From the NCBI GenBank assembly GCA_964036195.1, contig OZ038450.1:28212794-28276793 (forward strand): DNA of 64,000 nt, read 5' to 3'. Numbering within the stretch: position 1 is the first letter of the stretch; each line of letters starts with the position of its first letter. Under the pieces are notes generated by a model, which did no database searches, had not been told where the DNA came from, and saw nothing but the letters and a program-made list of their open reading frames with translations. Made by a program: the position numbers and the translations under genes. The stretch is from Sphaerolaimus hirsutus (lineage: Eukaryota > Nematoda > Chromadorea > Monhysterida > Sphaerolaimidae). Shown one piece after another: positions 22,592 through 34,892 of the stretch.

Positions 22592-25500
22592 TCACAGTAG
22601 TGCTCTTTCTGGATCAATTGCCGCTTTTTTGGAATAGGTTCTATATAACAATACCAATGCCACTGTCAATGTGAATGTCAAGCAGCCGAACACCACGTTA
22701 AAGCTGAGCATGACCATATGTGCCTGAAAAATGGATAAAATGTTTTTATTTTGGAAAAAAAATAAAGCATGAAAAGTCACATAGTGATTTTTGTCCAATT
22801 TCTCATTTAAGGCTTTTTCACACTTGCTCATCTGCTGCATAAAAACGTTTTCAAAAAGTGCTAGCACTTTTTCTTCATTATATGGATATGTGTGAACTCT
22901 GTCTATATCTGTCTGTTTTGCAGTTTTGCCACTCATTGTTTGCAATGTGGTGGTTTCATAGTACTGCGTTTTTGGCAGTGTTCCAATGGTTGGTTTTTCA
23001 GTGCTTGAAGGCATGGAGGTTGTGCTCGTTTTGACGGATGTTGTGCTTGCTATTATTTCTGGCTTTTTGTGCAAATGCTGTGCAATGGCATCCATTTTGG
23101 TCGAAACTGTATTGATTTGATGTGACCAGTTTTCTGTTTGTGCGCCATTTAGACATGTTGCCTGGGTTTTGAAAACAACATTTGTCATAAATGAGACAGT
23201 TTAGCACTTATTTTTGACATACCTTGATTTTTAGCATTGTGCTATTAATCTCAAAAAAGCCATTGCATAATGAATTAAACATGCAAACAATTGTCTGATT
23301 CATTTTGTTGACATCTGCTTTCAGTGAAGTCTGTGGTTTTGATGGTAAAATTAATAAATGAAATTGGTTTTTAGGGTGGAAATGTGATGGTTTACCAGTT
23401 GTTTTTCTGCATTTTTGCAATTGTCAATTGATTGAGACTGGATCACTTCTATTTGCTCAATATGGTTTTCAAATTTTCTATCAATTTTTTCCAAAAAAGA
23501 CTTCATGCTGATTTCCACTTTTTCAATGTTAAAACCAGTGCTCTGCGTTTTTTCACATGTAAAAATGATAGTATAAATTAGGGATATAATATAAAGGCAT
23601 ACCAATGATCCTGTATCTGCTGTTGTGTGCACATTGTTCAAATTAATGTTTTCCACAATTTCTGAAGTATGTTGTCTCAGTTTGTCTCCAATGTTGTTTT
23701 CAAAACCAGCCTCCATGTCATTGAGTTTTTTCAAAATTTGCACATCATGCTTTGTAAACTCAGCCATAGTTTCTGCTTTATCATTCTGGCACTGATTTAC
23801 CATGGCTTGAATTGTGTCCAAAACTTTCAGCTTTTCTTGATTAGGTGCTTCAGGTACCATATCAGTTTTCTAAGTGATGGATATATACTACAGTTAATTG
23901 TGAGAGAATAACAAGCATGTCAAAAAGTTGAGGATTATTCACATGCCTGTTTTGCAATGTTTTCATTGGACCTCTCACTGTGCTGTGCCAGCTTTTCCAA
24001 AATGTCTATGCTTGACTGGTCCAGTTTTGCCAAAATTTTGGTGCTAATATCTGTTAGCATTCCAGAAATGAGTGTGTTGGGTTCACTTTGCACCTTTCCA
24101 AAGTGTTTGTGGTTAAGTGTTTAATGATAATATGTATGACAAAAACTGAGAAGCATTCACACACCTGTTTTGTGTCATGCTCATTGGACCTATCACTGTT
24201 TTGTGCCAATTTGTTCAAGATGTCTATGCTTGACTGGTTTAGTTTTGTCAAAACTTTGGTGCTAATGTCTGTTAGCATTCCAGAAATGAGTGTATTGTGT
24301 TCACTTTGTGCCTTCACAAAGTGTTTGTTGTAAGTTTGAAATGATGATAAATATGGTAAAAAATGAGAGCTATTCACATACCTGCTTTGTGGCATGTTCA
24401 TTGGACTGGTCACTGTTTTGTGCCAATTTGTTCAAAATGTCTATGCTTGACTGGTCTAGTTTTGCCAAAACTTTGGTGCTAATGTCTGTTAGCATTCCAG
24501 AAATGAGTGCATTGTGTTCACTTTGTGCCTTCACAAAGTGTTTGTTGTAAGTTTTGAAATGATGATAAATATGGTAAAAAATGAGAGCTATTCACATACC
24601 TGCTTTGTGGCATGTTCATTGGACTGCTCACTGTTTTGTGCCAATTTGTTCAAAATGTCTATTTTTGACTGGTCCAATTTTGCCAATGTTTTTGTGCTAA
24701 TGTTTGCCAGCATTCCAGAAATGAGAGCATTGTGTTCACTTTGTGCCTTCACAATGTACTTTTTAGTTTTGAAAAGATGATAAATATGGTAAAAACATGA
24801 GAGGTGTCCACATACCTGCTTTGTGGCATATTCATTGGACCTCTCACTGTTTTGTGCCAATTTGTTCAAAATGTCTATTTTTGACTGATCCAATTTTGTC
24901 AAAGTTTTGGTGCTAATATCTGTTAGCATTCCAGAAATGAATGTGTTGTGTTCTGCTTGTGCCACCCCAAACTGTTTGCAAATGTCAATGTTTTCTGTTG
25001 TAGACTTTTTAATTGACTCAAAATCTGACAGTTTTTCCATTTGCTTGTTATGCTGTGCCAGCATTATGGTTTTGATGTCTACAATAGAACTTTGAATTTT
25101 CTTTTGCTCAACTTCCATGCCTTCACAGTTTATCGCCTACGTTTAAAACAATCGTTTGCCATATATTCATTTTTCAGCAAAAAATCCAACTATCAAAAAA
25201 TGCAATAAAGTGAAATAAAAGGATCTACCGATTGTGAAACTGTCAACACATCTCCTGGTGCTGTCCTATATTTGTCCATGTCAAACGCGGTCGTGGTCAT
25301 TGTACTGCTCGCCGCCACGGTCGACTCGTCATCTGTGGGTTTTGGCGGTGTGCCAAGTTTGAAAGCCAGGTGCGCAGGGGGAGTTGGTGGTGTGTCGACT
25401 ATGCATTCAATCTCTGTGTTTGGGCCGAGTCTGAAAAGCGTTTTGGTGAATGTAGGTTATGTCGTTTTTCATATATCCTCAAACACTGTTTTCCGCTCAA

Positions 25501-26174
25501 AAACTCCAACCGTCTGTTTATACTTAATCGGTCTCCCCCCCGACCCGTCACCCCCCTTTATTATTCTCATATTGTATGCTATTCTCCCAAATGCCCCCCC
25601 CTCCCCCCTACCCCCGCCCCCATCCACATCACACTTTTTGTACCCCTCAAAGTGTACAGCCATCTTTTTTCTTTTTCAGCTACATAAACATACATTGACT
25701 TTAGAGTATTCTTTCAATCCCTCACCCCCCTCCACCCCCCTCCCCCTTACCTTTTTTTCCATCCCCTCTAAACTCACTCAAACACTCCGTTTTTCACTGT
25801 TTTACGCAATCGTTTACTATAAGGCTTAAATCGAAAACAAAAACGACTCCCAAAAACACTGTGACACATACCGTGGTCGAAGTTGTGTTTCCAAACTGCA
25901 AAAGCCATCGGGTAATTGAATCTTCTTTGCAATGTTCCATTGGCTTTTTATTCTATCCTGTAAGTGTAAACCGTTTCATAAAAAATTAGATTAACTTTGT
26001 ATCGTAAAAAACGGACCACTCGAAAGCCCCCTTGCTTTAAGTTTTCGACTGAACACACAATTGTCCCTGTCATGTTGGCGGGGCACAAACAATAGAGACA
26101 GATGCTGCTATAACCAGCGAAGGTGCAGCCTATGTTCGAATAAATGATTTCGAAACTTTTGGAGAAGTGCCAAT
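22592..26174 (-). CDS. Coiled-coil protein with repeated exons and C-terminal membrane anchor
   Basis: Exons, minus order: ~26174-25996 (5' end uncertain), 25957-25872, 25430-25229, 25136-24816, 24758-24600, 24528-24382, 24311-24165, 24093-23947, 23869-23603, 23542-23396, 23330-23223, 23161-22781, 22723-22592. From 25229 on all junctions are phase 0. Four consecutive exons (24758-23947) and the end of 25136-24816 are tandem copies of a unit of about 49 residues with heptad character (ISGMLTDIST, IDILNKLAQN). The last exon has a hydrophobic span (VVFGCLTFTLTVALVLLY) followed by RTYSKKAA, a likely membrane anchor with a short tail. The N-terminal exons are Cys-rich. Intron 24816-23869 includes one GC donor (23946). 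Not recognised; the architecture suggests a stalk or surface protein, but that is inference. The start codon is not resolved. Confidence 0.7.
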
Positions 26175-26742
26175 CTACCAAAGTTTAAACATACCAAAAA
26201 GGACCAAAAAAGACAAAATAATAATCTTTTGCATCTTTCTGCCGGTTGAAAACTTTTTTATTATGGATTATTCAATTTTTAGATGTTAGAAAATTGGCAT
26301 TCGTTTTAGCCAGAACAAAACCGGTGTTTTTTAAATCATTTACTTTTGTGCCTAGAGAAACCTTAGATTTGTTTTGGATACATGAGCTTATGTAATTATC
26401 TTGTTGATAAATATACCGCATTCCTCTAAAGCACAGACGCTTATGTTGTTTGCCAGAAAATGCCTAAACCTTAAGTAAAAAAATGCTATATGATTGGGGG
26501 CGTTTTATTTTCCATTGAAAACGTTTTAATTTTATTTTGACATATGCATATTGGTTGATAAAAAACGTAAAGTGTTAATATATCACAATTAACTTTCAAA
26601 ACCTATTTTATAAATTTATTCACAAAATACTCCTCAAAATGAGTTTTATTTTTATAAATCACATTATATTTATAGATGTTTACAGATCTTTATATACTCA
26701 GCATACGTGATATTCTGCCCTCGCACTGTTTTATGTTTCGTG

Positions 26743-26905
26743 TTGGAAACGTGTCAACAATTATTAAATCATGTGATTTCCGTAAAAATATGAAAAAATT
26801 CATCGATGTGAATATGTTAATCAATAACATATTCACATCGATGAAGTTTTCATGTTTTTACAGAAACCACATGATTTAATAATCGTTGGCACACTTCCAG
26901 CGGGA
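26743..26905. repeat. Perfect-looking hairpin
   Basis: Arms of about 78 bp share CATCGATGTGAATATGTTA and inverse with an almost absent loop near 26824. It directly precedes a MITE at 26939. Function unknown; possibly a fold-back element. Confidence 0.8.
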
Positions 26906-26938
26906 ACCACGCGTGCAGATTGTAAAGTAACCGGACTA

Positions 26939-27248
26939 TACCGTATTTGCTTGAATAATTCCCCTGGGGGTATTATTATTTCATCAAGGGGGAAACTTTT
27001 GAGGGAAAGCTGTTTAAGCGGAATTATTCGAGGGGGATTATTCATACAGCTGTTTTTTCAATCGTTTTTCTATTAAGTTGTTTTTGCAAAATATGTATAC
27101 TCAATACAAAAACATGCCGTTTTTGTTAAAGTTTGACATAAGTAACTGTTGAAATATCTTTTAGAGGGATTTTTATTTTTATTTGTCTTACATGGGGGTT
27201 TATTTGAGGGAGAATTATTTAAGTGTAACTATTCAAGAAAATACGGTA
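26939..27248. mobile_element. TA-flanked G-rich MITE inside the Polinton
   Basis: Left TACCGTATTTGCTTGAATAA, right TTCAAGAAAATACGGTA, with GGGGG and GGGGGATTATTC runs. Smaller fragments with GCTTGAATAACTCCCCCC occur at 27690-27730, within an intron of the next gene, and a further fragment at about 28525-28640. Confidence 0.75.
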
Positions 27249-27451
27249 TAAAGTTTTTATTACATTTTGTAGACGTATGTCAAAAACAGCAAAATGGCAT
27301 AATTTTAATTTTTCAGTTTTCAATCAAAAATAAGCTATTCCTCCAAGAACACCCCTTGCATAGATTTTGGAAAATTAGTATGAATAATAGGTCCCTTGAA
27401 ACATCATCCCTCTCATTTGATGTAAACACCTGACAATACTTTCACATTCAG

Positions 27452-30400
27452 GATTCCCGCTGGTGCATTGCAGCACAACCTGGAAGACGACCGCGGCGGC
27501 AGCTACAAGCTCTTGTTTGAGCTTGTATCTTTTGAGGGCAGCAAAACCTCCCAGGAGGTTCTAGACATTTTCAAGGAGGCTTTTGAGGAGCTGCGCCTCA
27601 AATTTGGCCCCTCAGATGCCAGCAAAACAACAGAAACAGAAAGACAGCACACCAAAGTGGGTTTTTCTGCTTTTACTGTACCCCCCCCTGCTTGAATAAC
27701 TCCCCCCCTGCTTGAATAACTCCCCCCTTTGAAGAGAATTCTGATGAAATATTAACTGCATTGGGATTTTGTCAGTGTGAAAGGATGTGAAGTGCACATT
27801 TTGGATCAATATAGCACCCCTTGGGTCTCATTAAACATGTTTATGGTAGGTTTACATAGCAATAAAACAAACCAATACTCTCCATCAATCAAACAACATC
27901 CCCCATCACCACAGGGCCCAGACATCAACTGTACCACTGCATCACCCAAACCTGCTGGAAACCTTGCTGGCTGTACATGCAGGCCAGTTCACGTGTGCAC
28001 AGGAACGGTATCAGCTACTGGTGGAAATTGGGAGGCTGATCAAGAGATTGAAAAGAGTCAAGAACCCCTGTGCAGCCTCTCAAAAAAAGGTGTGTTTGTG
28101 TCATGTTTTTAGTACTATAATGGGATTTTGCATATGTATTTGGAATGAAATGAGCTCCAAAATTCCATATTGACATCATAAAAGTGGGTACATGAGTGTG
28201 TTTTGGTCAAGGGTTTCCAAAATGCTACATTTGCATTGTAAACTGTACAATAGTGTTTACACATGTTTTCATTATTTGTTCAGGCATCAAAGCAGTCAGC
28301 ACTGTCTCCAAGCCAGGAATCTACAGAAGAACAGACAGAAAATCACCAGTAAAGCCAGAAATACTGGTGCAAACAGTTGAGCTGGAGCAAGTGAAGCAAG
28401 TGGAGGAGGGCCCAAGCCTTCCTGCTCGTGGACGTGGACGTGGACGTGGCCGGTCTGTGCAGACTCCAAAAGCCAGGTGTGATAATTTTTTGGGTTTCTT
28501 TTCGATGCTGTTTTTGAAAGTGTACCTAAATAAGACCCCAGGGGTGTTGTATTTTACTAATTTTTGACATGTTGCTCAAATAAGTGTCCACAACTTATTC
28601 AGCCACATTTTATAATATGAAACCATTCATAAAAGGGGGAATTATTCCAGCAAATATGATAATGATTTGTCTATTGTCTTTATATAATAAAAATAAAAAC
28701 CCCACAGGGTCCTTGTGGAAGATATTGGGCCTGTGCAACCAGTGACCGACATTGAGAAGCTGACAGACTTTGGCCCAGATTCCAATGAACAATCAGCCAT
28801 CACCAATCAGGGCAGCTCTGTTGTCAGCAACAACAGAGCAACAGAGAAGAACCCAGGGTTGGTTTTTGATCCTTTTTGCTTTTTGCAGATGGTGTGTTTT
28901 GGCTATTGGTCATTTCTGTGGTTTTTTATCTGGACAGTATTCATTCTATTTACCATAAAAGTCAGATTTTGATTATTTTTAGACCATTTTGCTGTCCCCC
29001 TCTCCCCCCCATTGTGGTTTTATCTGTGATGTCATTATTCTGCTTAATAGAAACCCCCCCATCATCAGGTTCTGTGAAGGTGGCTGTAGCTGTGCCAACC
29101 ACAATCAGCCAGAGCTATCAGGTGGGACCTCTGTGCCCAGAAGCTGCAGCTGTGCTGTCCAGGGCGATCCCAGCAAACTCCATACGAATGAATGTGGATC
29201 AGAACCTCTGTGCCACAAACGAAGTTGTCACCACATCAGTCAGTGTGATTGCAAACCAGCAGGACCCAATTCCAATCCAGACACCCAGACCATCAACAAG
29301 CAATCAGAGGGACACAGAGCCAATGGTCAGAACAAAGAGGTCAGAAAAGGAGTCAGCAAAGACCACCAACTATCCCCACAGGGTCAGGAGGTTGGCAGAG
29401 CGTCAGCAGTCACCCCCCCAGGTTTGTGATGGTTATGTTTTGGCTAAATAGGCTGGAAAACTGTAAAAAACCACTGTGCAAAATACCATCCCCCCCACTC
29501 AGCCTTCTACAGAGAAGGAAATATCATCAACACTTGTGGTGACAACATCCAGACAAAGCATGGCTGCCAGAAGAGAAAGACAAGCACACCATCCAGAGAG
29601 AGAAGTGATGAGAGAAGAAAGGAGGGCAGGTGTTCTGGAACAGGTCTGTTGTTTTTGTGGTTTGACATAGCTTTTTGGTGTCTATATTGGGACAGGTCTG
29701 TTTTTTGTGACCTATCATAGCTTTTGTTATATCTTGTATTATTGTTTTGTTGTTCAAAAGACCACATATCCTGCAGATCAACATCCTGGACAGCTCTTTC
29801 AGCAGCAACAGCCAGGCCTGCCAACCTTTGGACACACCATCCCCCAGCCAGGCTCATCAGAGAGACAGAGCCTCCTCCTTGGTTTGTGTCTTTTTAAATT
29901 GCTTTATATGTTTCAAAAGTGTTTTTATTTGTGTTTTTGAAGAGGCTACAATGTTCCAAGGTATGTATGCTTAAGTGGCTTTTTAATCTTTTTGCCCTTT
30001 CATTTACAGGCTCCAGCAGTAGCCCCAGCAAAGCCTTCTCCATCACCAGCATCACAGTCACCAAGCCAGTCACAGATCCCAATGGAAACAGCATCTCAGC
30101 AGGTGGACAGCCAGTGTCAGGAGCCTGTGACACTGATGGATGTGGACCAGGTGTGTGGGTGTTATGGTGTTTTAGTTTTGTTTTTGTAAGGTTGTGTGTT
30201 GACTGTGGTAGCTTCAAATGATTGGTCATGTATTTTAATGTTTCACAAAGCTAAGTCTAAGCCTAAGGGGATCTAAGCCTAAGCCTAAGCCTAGGCATAA
30301 GAGTACCTTAGGCTTGAGTACCCAGGCCCAAGGGTACCCACTCCCCCAGGGTACCCAACCCCCAGGGTACCCAACCCCCCAGGGTACCCAACCCCCCAGG

Positions 30401-33400
30401 GTACCCAACCCCCCAGGGTACCCAACCCCCAGGGTACTCAAGCCTAAGGGTACCCAACCCCCCAGGGTACCCAACCCCCCAGGGTACCCGCCCCCAGGGT
30501 ACTCAAGCCTAAGGTACCCAAGCCTAAGGTACTCAAGCCTAAGGTACTCAAGCCTAAGGTACTCAAGCCTAAGGTACTCAAGCCTAAGGGGTACTCAAGC
30601 CTAAGGGGTACTCAAGCCTAAGGGGTACTCAAGCCTAAGGGGTACTCAAGCCTAAGGGGTACTCAAGCCTAAGGGGTACTCAAGCCTAAGGGGTACTCAA
30701 GCCTAAGCCTAAGCCTAAGCCTAAGCCTAAGCCTAAGCCTAAGCCTAAGCCTAAGCCTAAGCCTAAGCCTAAGCCTAAGCCTAAGCGATATCCCATTGCT
30801 CACATCTTCTCCCCCATTCATAGTCATGTACACTGTTGATGGATCCGGCTACAATCCCACTGCCAGCTGTTTATCCATCACAGACAGCAACAGTGGCAGA
30901 TTGTCCACCGAGCACATCAGCAGTGGCCATTCCAATGCCACCGATACCCCCAAAGCAGCCAGTGCCACCACCACCAAAGAAGGTCAAACCAGAAATAGAG
31001 ATGATGAAAGTTGTGAGGACGTTCACAGTGGAGGAAGGGACCCCGGTGGCCAGCAGCAGCCACCAGAATGCTCCCAGGCCACAGCAACGACATGTGAGAA
31101 GACTCTCATGTCTGGGCAGCACAACCAAGTATCTGAGGAAGAGGCTGTTTTCCACAGGTCAGAAGGGGATGGGGGAACCTACTGTGAAACGTACGAAAAA
31201 ACATCACAAGTATGGCAAATGGGGCTGGAGCAGCAGCGAAAGCGGCTCCAGCTACAGCAAATGCAGTTCAATCAGCTCTGTGTCGGCAAGGAAAAAGAAG
31301 TACAAGTGCAGGAGGTGCAGGGCAAGCACAACCAACAGCAGGTCCAACAGCAGTGCAGAGAGCTCCCCATCCCCCCAATCACGTATGCTGAAGCATGTAA
31401 ACTCAAAACTGGAACTAAGGCAGCTGGAGAACAAGGCAGCAGCTCTGGCAGTGGACAAGGAAAAGGTGGACACATGCCCCCCCCACAGTGGAGAGGGAGT
31501 GGAAGGGGGGGGTGGCCCTCCAGGAAACATGCCTCAGGACCAGGAACTGGATCTGCCCAGTCTGCCACTGGAGGTGAGCAAAATCAAGGAGATGCTGCAG
31601 GTGAGCCCGGACTACCAGCTGGAACTCTGCCCACGCCTGAGACAGATTGCACGTCAGCACCTGAACCTCCCACCCCTGGAGAGACTGAAGGAGTTGCTGG
31701 TGGAGCAGGCCAACGAAAGGCATGCAGCTCTGGAAGGGGACGATCCAGAAAAGAGAGACAAGGCACTGGAGGAACTGGATATCACATCATTAATAAACCT
31801 AAGAATGAACGTGGCAGATCCACCAAACACCTGCCCAGGGGGGGACCAAGCCAGTCTGTTTCAGTCAGTGGAGGAGGATTACATCTGGGGGTTGTTAGGC
31901 CTGAACCCATACACAGATGACCTGCCAGCTTTGACCAGTCAGCTGCGCAGGGTTGGCTTTTTTTATTGTTTTTGGGGGTTTGCCTTTTTGGGGGGGGTTG
32001 CCTTTTTGGGGGGTTGCCATCTTTTGTGGGGGGATTGTGTGGGAAATTGACATCTTTTGTGGGGGGTTGCCATCTTTTGTGGGGGGTTGCCATCTTTTGT
32101 GGGGGGATTGTGTGGGAAATTGACATCTTTTGTGGGGGGTTGCCATCTTTTGTGGGGGGTTGCCATCTTTTGTGGGGGGTGCCATCTTTTGTGGGTGGGG
32201 ATAATGAGCCAAAATGCCTCCAGTGTGTCATGTGCTTATATTCTATACCTAAAAATGTCTTTTTTATGCAGATCGGGATGTGCAGATCACCGAAGGTTGT
32301 CGTGGTTCCAGCGCCGAGCCAGTGATCCAGTCCAACCCAGAGTACCAGAGACGTATGTCACTTTTTGTACAGTGGTGTGAGGGGGAAAAATCCAACATGA
32401 ATCCAATGCTTTTGGCTCTAGCAGCTTATCAAGTGGGAATGGACCTAGAACCTCAAATACAACCCACATCACTACCCAGTTCTTTAGAATCTGTACCACA
32501 ACCATCAATGTCAGAAACTGGATGTTTTCAGCCAGAAATGCCACCATCCAAAGTGCCCAAACCTGTTGTACCATCACTGCCAACTGATATGCCTTCTACC
32601 ATGTCAGGAATCGCAGAAGACTGTGCCAGCACCAGCACCACCACCAATGCTGCTGTACGACCGGGCAGTGCTGTGGACCACTGCCTGACTGCTGTGATGG
32701 CTGGCATGGCAGGCATTCTGCAACCACCGCCTGTCGTGCCCAAGGATTCTTCTGGTCGACCCCTGTACAAGCCAGCCAGCCCACCACCAGTGCACACAGC
32801 TGAGTTGAACTTTCCTGACAGTGCTGTCCCAGCAAGTGATAGGCAAAGGGTGCAAAAGTTGAAGAACCCTACCAAAGCACAACAGAAAGCCCATCTTGTA
32901 CATGTGGAGCAAAATGTGCACCTTGCCAGAGCTCATGCAACTGTGCAGCAATATATAATAGAATCTGATAGGGCAATGGTGGCCACAACGTTGGCACTGA
33001 GTGGTTATGCATGCATGCTGCGCGCTTTTGACATTGAGCGGCACACACTCCCACCTGAAGAACTGCTCCAGCAGTTTGTTAGCGCACAGCCAGAACGGCA
33101 AAGGTGGACATTGATGTTTGAGCGAAACTGCAACGTGGTGCGCAAATACAAAGTGAACACGTATGATCTGCACACTGTGGCCACAGCAATGACCATACAC
33201 TTCAACTGTGGCTTTCCAATTAGAATTCAGCGCGTTATGGCTAGGGACAGTAACAGAGTAGAAGGAAGCAGTTCCTTTTTGGCAGTGTTTAGGCAGAATA
33301 GGGATCTGAACGGCGATGACATGTCTGGCACCTTTTTGACAGAAGACTATCCAGGGCGCGAGCCCAGTGGACCTCTGGCTGGTGATGGGTATACAAACCT

Positions 33401-34168
33401 GTATGCTCGCGTGCGCAGGGGCTTTGGCAACCCTCCAAAGCCTCTGAACTCATTGCCAGCTGTGCAATGGGTTACTGACACAAAGTCTGGACAAGTGCAC
33501 ATTGCTGTTGATGGCCATGTTGGTTGTCAATCTCTATGTTCATGTAAATTATACCATTTGTTGCCACTCACTCAAAAACAACCCCCCACCCACTTGTAGA
33601 TCCCCCGAAACACCCCCCTGACAGACATGCAGCAACCGTACGTGGACCAGTTGCAGAAAGCCAGCACAGCTGCCAAAGGACAGCTGCCAGATGGGGAAGA
33701 GGTGAACCAAATGGTCATGCTGAAGCTGCTCCGGTGGAGAGATGTGGAGAAATTCATTGCACAAGTCATCTACATCTCCACCAATCCCAGTCAGGTCCCC
33801 AAAATCCCCCTCAATTCAGCTTTCCGCAGGGGGCCTGGCTCTGCCAAACCAAACACAAAAGGCTATGTCCCTCCCCCCCCAAGATCAACTGGGGAACAGA
33901 TCTGTTCCAACAAGGTACCTGTAGAAAAGGTCCAGGTCACAAATGGCTTGGAGTTTTGGAAAGACTGCAGGTGTTTTTGAAGAATAAGGTTTTTCAGTAT
34001 GTGCAAAAACGTCTCCCACCTTTTTAAAATGTATTTTTTCCCACCCCTAGGTTCTGCAACACAGCTGGGGCCACCCACCACTTGTACATTCGCTGTGCCC
34101 ATTGTGAGTGTGAAGGACATGCATCAGTATCACCAGAAGAATGCATGGAAATTTGCAGAACAATGTGA
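27452..34168 (+). CDS. Large multi-exon Polinton gene, unknown function
   Basis: A series of GT-AG bounded open exons on the plus strand: 27452-27656, 27915-28087, 28285-28477, 28709-~28859, 29069-29422, 29504-29642, 29760-29880, 30010-30149, 30828-31951, 32286-~33520, 33601-~33971, 34052-34168. The first exon is acidic/helical (KLLFELVSFEG); the third has RGRGRGRGR; 30828-31951 has Ser/Arg-rich and KKHHKYGKWGW basic patches, then a helical acidic end. The exon from 32286 has a well-ordered region (RAFDIERHTLPPEELLQQF). The last exon ends with CAHCECEGH...CMEICRTM and TGA. Several exons are open in two frames, so frames between 27.9 and 30.2 kb are ambiguous and more than one product is possible. 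Start codon not found. No family recognised. Confidence 0.55.
30240..30786. repeat. Minisatellite and (CCTAAG)n array in an intron
   Basis: Units GGGTACCCAACCCCCCA repeat about six times (30330-30490), then ACTCAAGCCTAAGG units of 15-17 bp about a dozen times, and finally an almost pure CCTAAG hexamer array (about 30705-30785). It lies between the exons ending 30149 and starting 30828. Apparent frames on both strands are repeat-derived. Confidence 0.9.
31965..32205. repeat. Tandem repeat in an intron (TTGCCATCTTTTGTGGGG)
   Basis: A unit of about 21 bp, GGGGGGTTGCCATCTTTTGTG, repeats around ten times with variants (GGGATTGTGTGGGAAATTGA). It fills the intron between the exons ending 31951 and starting 32286. 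Confidence 0.9.
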
Positions 34169-34404
34169 ATGCCTTTAGAATATGAGCTTAATTGTGTACA
34201 GTTATGCATGTATGTATATAAAGTATGATTTTTGTGGTCAAATGGGTTAAAGTGTACAGTTTGCTACCACATGGGTGCTGTCATTGTATGGTACTATTTA
34301 GGTCTGTCTGCCAAAATGTGAAAGACCAAGATAAAAAATTGTAAAATTGCCCCCATCTCTTTTGTAAATATTTTTCTTTCTCTCTTTCTGTAATAGACAT
34401 GTAA

Positions 34405-34760
34405 TTATCAAGGATGGGGGAAGTGTTCACAAGAAGTGTTCACACCAAAAAAACAGTGCATGTTGTATAGAATTTTTAATCCAAAATAAAAACTGTGTTC
34501 ACAAAAAGTGTTCACACCAAAAAACCAGTGAATGCTGTATAGATTTTTTAATCCAAAAATAAAAAATGTGTTCACACAAAGTGTTCACACCAAAAAAACA
34601 GTGAATGTTGTACAGAATTTTTTGTCCAAAAAGAAAAAGTTTAAAAAAATTAAAAAATTTAAAAAGTTTCCCATTATTATTGTGATTCTTGTATAGCATG
34701 GGAAAAGTGTTCATAAGGAGTTCACACCAAAAAACCATTGCATGTTGTATAGAATATCCA
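34405..34760. repeat. Tandem repeats downstream of the plus-strand gene
   Basis: Units of about 85 bp containing GTGTTCACACCAAAAAA and GTTGTATAGAATTTTT occur about four times after the stop codon at 34168. An AATAAA near 34798 could serve as polyadenylation signal for that gene. No gene in 34169-34892. Confidence 0.8.
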
Positions 34761-34892
34761 TTGTCTTAGGCCAACTTATTGTTATTGTTATAAGAAAAAT
34801 AAAATTGTTATTTGTTGAAGGAATTGCTGTTTTTATTTACATCAAAACAATCCAATCAAAATCACATCACCATATACAGTCAAATCACATCT

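Noticed and set aside
25272..25829. Plus-strand frame starting with a signal-peptide-like sequence
   Set aside because: It lies antisense to well-supported minus-strand exons of the coiled-coil gene and ends in low-complexity Pro/Ser text.
30235..30604. Frames through the minisatellite
   Set aside because: Pure repeat translation.
31782..32231. Minus-strand frames rich in PTKDG/PHKRW
   Set aside because: Translation of the intronic tandem repeat TTGCCATCTTTTGTGGGG.
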